This document shows positions 62,211 through 64,000 of a stretch of 64,000 nt of DNA, piece by piece. The stretch spans positions 1 to 64,000 of the forward strand of contig NZ_JH815225.1 in NCBI RefSeq assembly GCF_000238095.2, given 5' to 3'. Made by a program: the position numbers and the translations under genes. The notes beneath the pieces were generated by a model that made no database searches, had not been told where the DNA came from, and worked only from the letters and a program-made list of their open reading frames with translations. The stretch is from Peptoanaerobacter stomatis. Lineage in GTDB: Bacteria > Bacillota > Clostridia > Peptostreptococcales > Filifactoraceae. How positions within the stretch are numbered: position 1 is the stretch's first letter; each line of letters opens with the position of its first letter.

Positions 62211-63779
62211 ATGAGATCAACTTTTTCCGGTTTCGGTACAGCAATCTCAGGATTGTTTGCAGCACAACGAGCATTAGATGTAATAGGTCATAATATAGCT
62301 AATGAAAATACACCGGGATATACGAGACAAAGAGCTACACAAGTTACGTCAAATCCTACTAAAGTTGATAACGGGAAATGGCTTGGCACAGGTGTAACAA
62401 TGCAGCATATACAACAAATAAGAGATGAGTTGTTAGATATAAAATATCGTTCCGAAATGACTAAAAAAGGTTATTGGTCAGAAAAGAATATATCGTTAAA
62501 GCAAGTTGAAGATATATTTGGAGAACCTAACGGCAATGGGGTTACAAAGGCATTAAATGACCTGTTCAAATCCATGGATGACGTTATAAAACATTCAGAT
62601 GACCCTACTGCAAAAGCCAATTTCATACAGACGGCTCTTACATTTACAAGATATGTAAATAGAGCTATACACAGTTTTGAGCAGTTGATATCAGATACGG
62701 ATGAAGAGGTAAATTCATTAGTAACACAAATAAATACAAAGACAAAACAAATAGCTGCACTTAATAAAAACATATTGGAAGCTGAATCTGAAGGTGGAAA
62801 AGCCAATGACCTCAGAGATAAAAGAAATATACTTTTAGATGAACTTTCAGAAATGGCTAATGTAAGAATTAACAAATCAGTTTTTACAAATAAAGCAGGG
62901 CAAAAGATAGAAAAACTTCAACTCGAAATGGACGGTACATTGTTGGTAGATCATGATAAATCAGTGGATATAAAGACTACGTCCAATCAACATCATCCTT
63001 TATATGAAACTTCTCAAAAAAATAATATACCTCCAAGTGAAGATTTAAAAAATGTTAAAGTTACTAAACTTACATGGCCTGATCATAGAAAGTTGGATAT
63101 GAATACAGTTGGAGGAAGATTAGGTTCATTGTTGCAACAAAGAGACAGCTTCGGGGATCCTTCTATGGGGAACACTATAAAAGGTATACCATATTATGTA
63201 AGAGCATTAAATGAGTTTGTAAAATCATTTGCAGGAGAAGCTAACAGAATACACAAACAAGGTGTTGATTCTAACGGAGATAAGGGACTTGATCTGTTCA
63301 CAATATCAGGAACATCAGATCAAATAGATGCAAGAAATATAACAGTAAATCCGGATATAGTAAATGCTATAAATAAGCTTGCCATAGGTGCAGGCAAATC
63401 AGAAAGTGATACTAAAAACTTTCAGGATTTATATGATATCAGAAACGGCGAGTTAAGATTAACTATAAAACAAAACGTAAACGGTAAATTTAAGACATTG
63501 GATCTTGGAAAAGGAAATCCGGAAGATATAATAAAATCCATGATAACTTCAGTGTTAGGAGTAGATGCAAAAGAGGCGAAGGACACATATTCAAGCCAGA
63601 CTACTTTGGCTTTACAAGCTGATATGAATAGAATGTCAGTATCAGGAGTAAGTGAAAATGAAGAACTTACAAATATGGTTAAATATCAGCACGCTTATAA
63701 TGCGTCAGCAAGGATGATAACAACAATAGATGAAATGATAGATGTAATAATAAACAGAATGGGTAGAGTAGGATTATAG
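62211..63779 (+). CDS. flgK: Flagellar hook-associated protein 1 (FlgK)
   Basis: A hook-filament junction protein of 522 residues. The N-terminal region has the rod/hook signature FAAQRALDVIGHNIANENTPGYTRQR, and the C-terminal region has SVSGVSENEELTNMVKYQHAYNASARMITTIDEMID, both needed for the axial coiled-coil domain. The middle is variable. Length is typical for Firmicutes. Exported by the flagellar type III system with FlgN. Nineteen bases before flgL. Confidence 0.95.
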   Translation: MRSTFSGFGTAISGLFAAQRALDVIGHNIANENTPGYTRQRATQVTSNPTKVDNGKWLGTGVTMQHIQQIRDELLDIKYRSEMTKKGYWSEKNISLKQVEDIFGEPNGNGVTKALNDLFKSMDDVIKHSDDPTAKANFIQTALTFTRYVNRAIHSFEQLISDTDEEVNSLVTQINTKTKQIAALNKNILEAESEGGKANDLRDKRNILLDELSEMANVRINKSVFTNKAGQKIEKLQLEMDGTLLVDHDKSVDIKTTSNQHHPLYETSQKNNIPPSEDLKNVKVTKLTWPDHRKLDMNTVGGRLGSLLQQRDSFGDPSMGNTIKGIPYYVRALNEFVKSFAGEANRIHKQGVDSNGDKGLDLFTISGTSDQIDARNITVNPDIVNAINKLAIGAGKSESDTKNFQDLYDIRNGELRLTIKQNVNGKFKTLDLGKGNPEDIIKSMITSVLGVDAKEAKDTYSSQTTLALQADMNRMSVSGVSENEELTNMVKYQHAYNASARMITTIDEMIDVIINRMGRVGL

Positions 63780-63798
63780 ATGTAGAAAGGATAGGCAT

Positions 63799-64000
63799 AT
63801 GATAAGAATAACACAGTCGATGCAAATAGCCAGAACATTATTGGACCAAAATCTTAATTTGCAGAGAATGAATGATTACAGCAATGATATGTCCTCAAGA
63901 ACAAATCTTCACAGACCGTCGGACGATCCTTTAAGAGTGGCGAGAACGATGCGTCTTACGACAGAGTTACGAGTAAATGAAACATATAAACAGGATTTGC
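63799..64000 (+). CDS. flgL: Flagellar hook-associated protein 3 (FlgL), 5' part only
   Basis: Cut by the window end after about 67 residues. The start MIRITQSMQIARTLLDQNL and the motif LHRPSDDPLRVARTMRLTTEL are the conserved N-terminal helix of FlgL/flagellin-like proteins. The AAAGGA ribosome site lies at 63786-63791. Last visible gene of the late flagellar operon. Confidence 0.9.
   Translation, partial: MIRITQSMQIARTLLDQNLNLQRMNDYSNDMSSRTNLHRPSDDPLRVARTMRLTTELRVNETYKQDL

Overview
The window comes from a low-GC, strictly AT-rich Firmicute of the Clostridia. The signs are AGGAGG-type ribosome sites, TTG/GTG starts, a one-piece clostridial PurL, the Bacillus/Clostridium-type order comF-yvyF-flgM-flgN-flgK-flgL, sortase B, AddA, RNase Y and SipW/TasA-type secretion. 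A motile, amino-acid-using anaerobe near the Peptostreptococcaceae is my inference; nothing in the window proves the genus. I see no transposase, prophage, CRISPR array or rRNA.

Layout. 124-984 (-): LysR regulator. 1325-12890 (+): purine biosynthesis, purL-purE-purF-purM-purN-purH-purD-purC (no purK or purB here). 13201-14200: sortase B and tRNA-Ser(GGA). 14947-22193 (+): a histidine kinase/response regulator pair, then a TasA/CalY-type surface-fibre locus with three SipW-type substrates, a signal peptidase carrying a large extra membrane domain, and a DUF5305-like protein. 22381-25800 (-): topA, dfrA and a HAD phosphatase. 26277-32782 (+): purine catabolism and salvage, with a three-subunit molybdenum xanthine dehydrogenase, a purine permease and guanine deaminase. 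32849-33811 (-): secreted C39-like protease. 34770-41872 (+): addA, RNase Y and threonine aldolase. 42218-42604 (-): an orphan prepilin. 42925-45602 (+): an L-cysteine desulfidase-like enzyme and a DAACS transporter. 45996-52376 (+): the complete chorismate pathway, aroF-aroB-aroA-aroC-aroE/K-aroQ. Then a UPF0316 protein (-), ilvE, an NA37-family protein, a small membrane protein, a PTS IIA (-), recD2, comF and the start of the late flagellar operon, which is cut off in flgL at the window end.

How the genes work together. The pur genes make IMP from PRPP, while the xdh/permease/guaD block imports purines and converts guanine to xanthine and urate. The aro genes carry out all seven steps to chorismate. 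The matrix locus looks self-contained: sensor, regulator, dedicated peptidase and substrates.

Most notable observations. (1) The glutaminase domain of PurL is present but all three catalytic residues are replaced, suggesting ammonia-dependent FGAM synthesis. (2) The fibre locus has an unusual fused signal peptidase and a miniature Asn/Glu-rich substrate. (3) Long intergenic regions hold at least three related families of short imperfect-palindromic, MITE-like repeats, one copy apparently composite. (4) rny appears to lack an AUG/GUG/UUG start and to use ATT. (5) Several structured leaders are present, with well-formed sigma-A promoters and one sigma-28 promoter.
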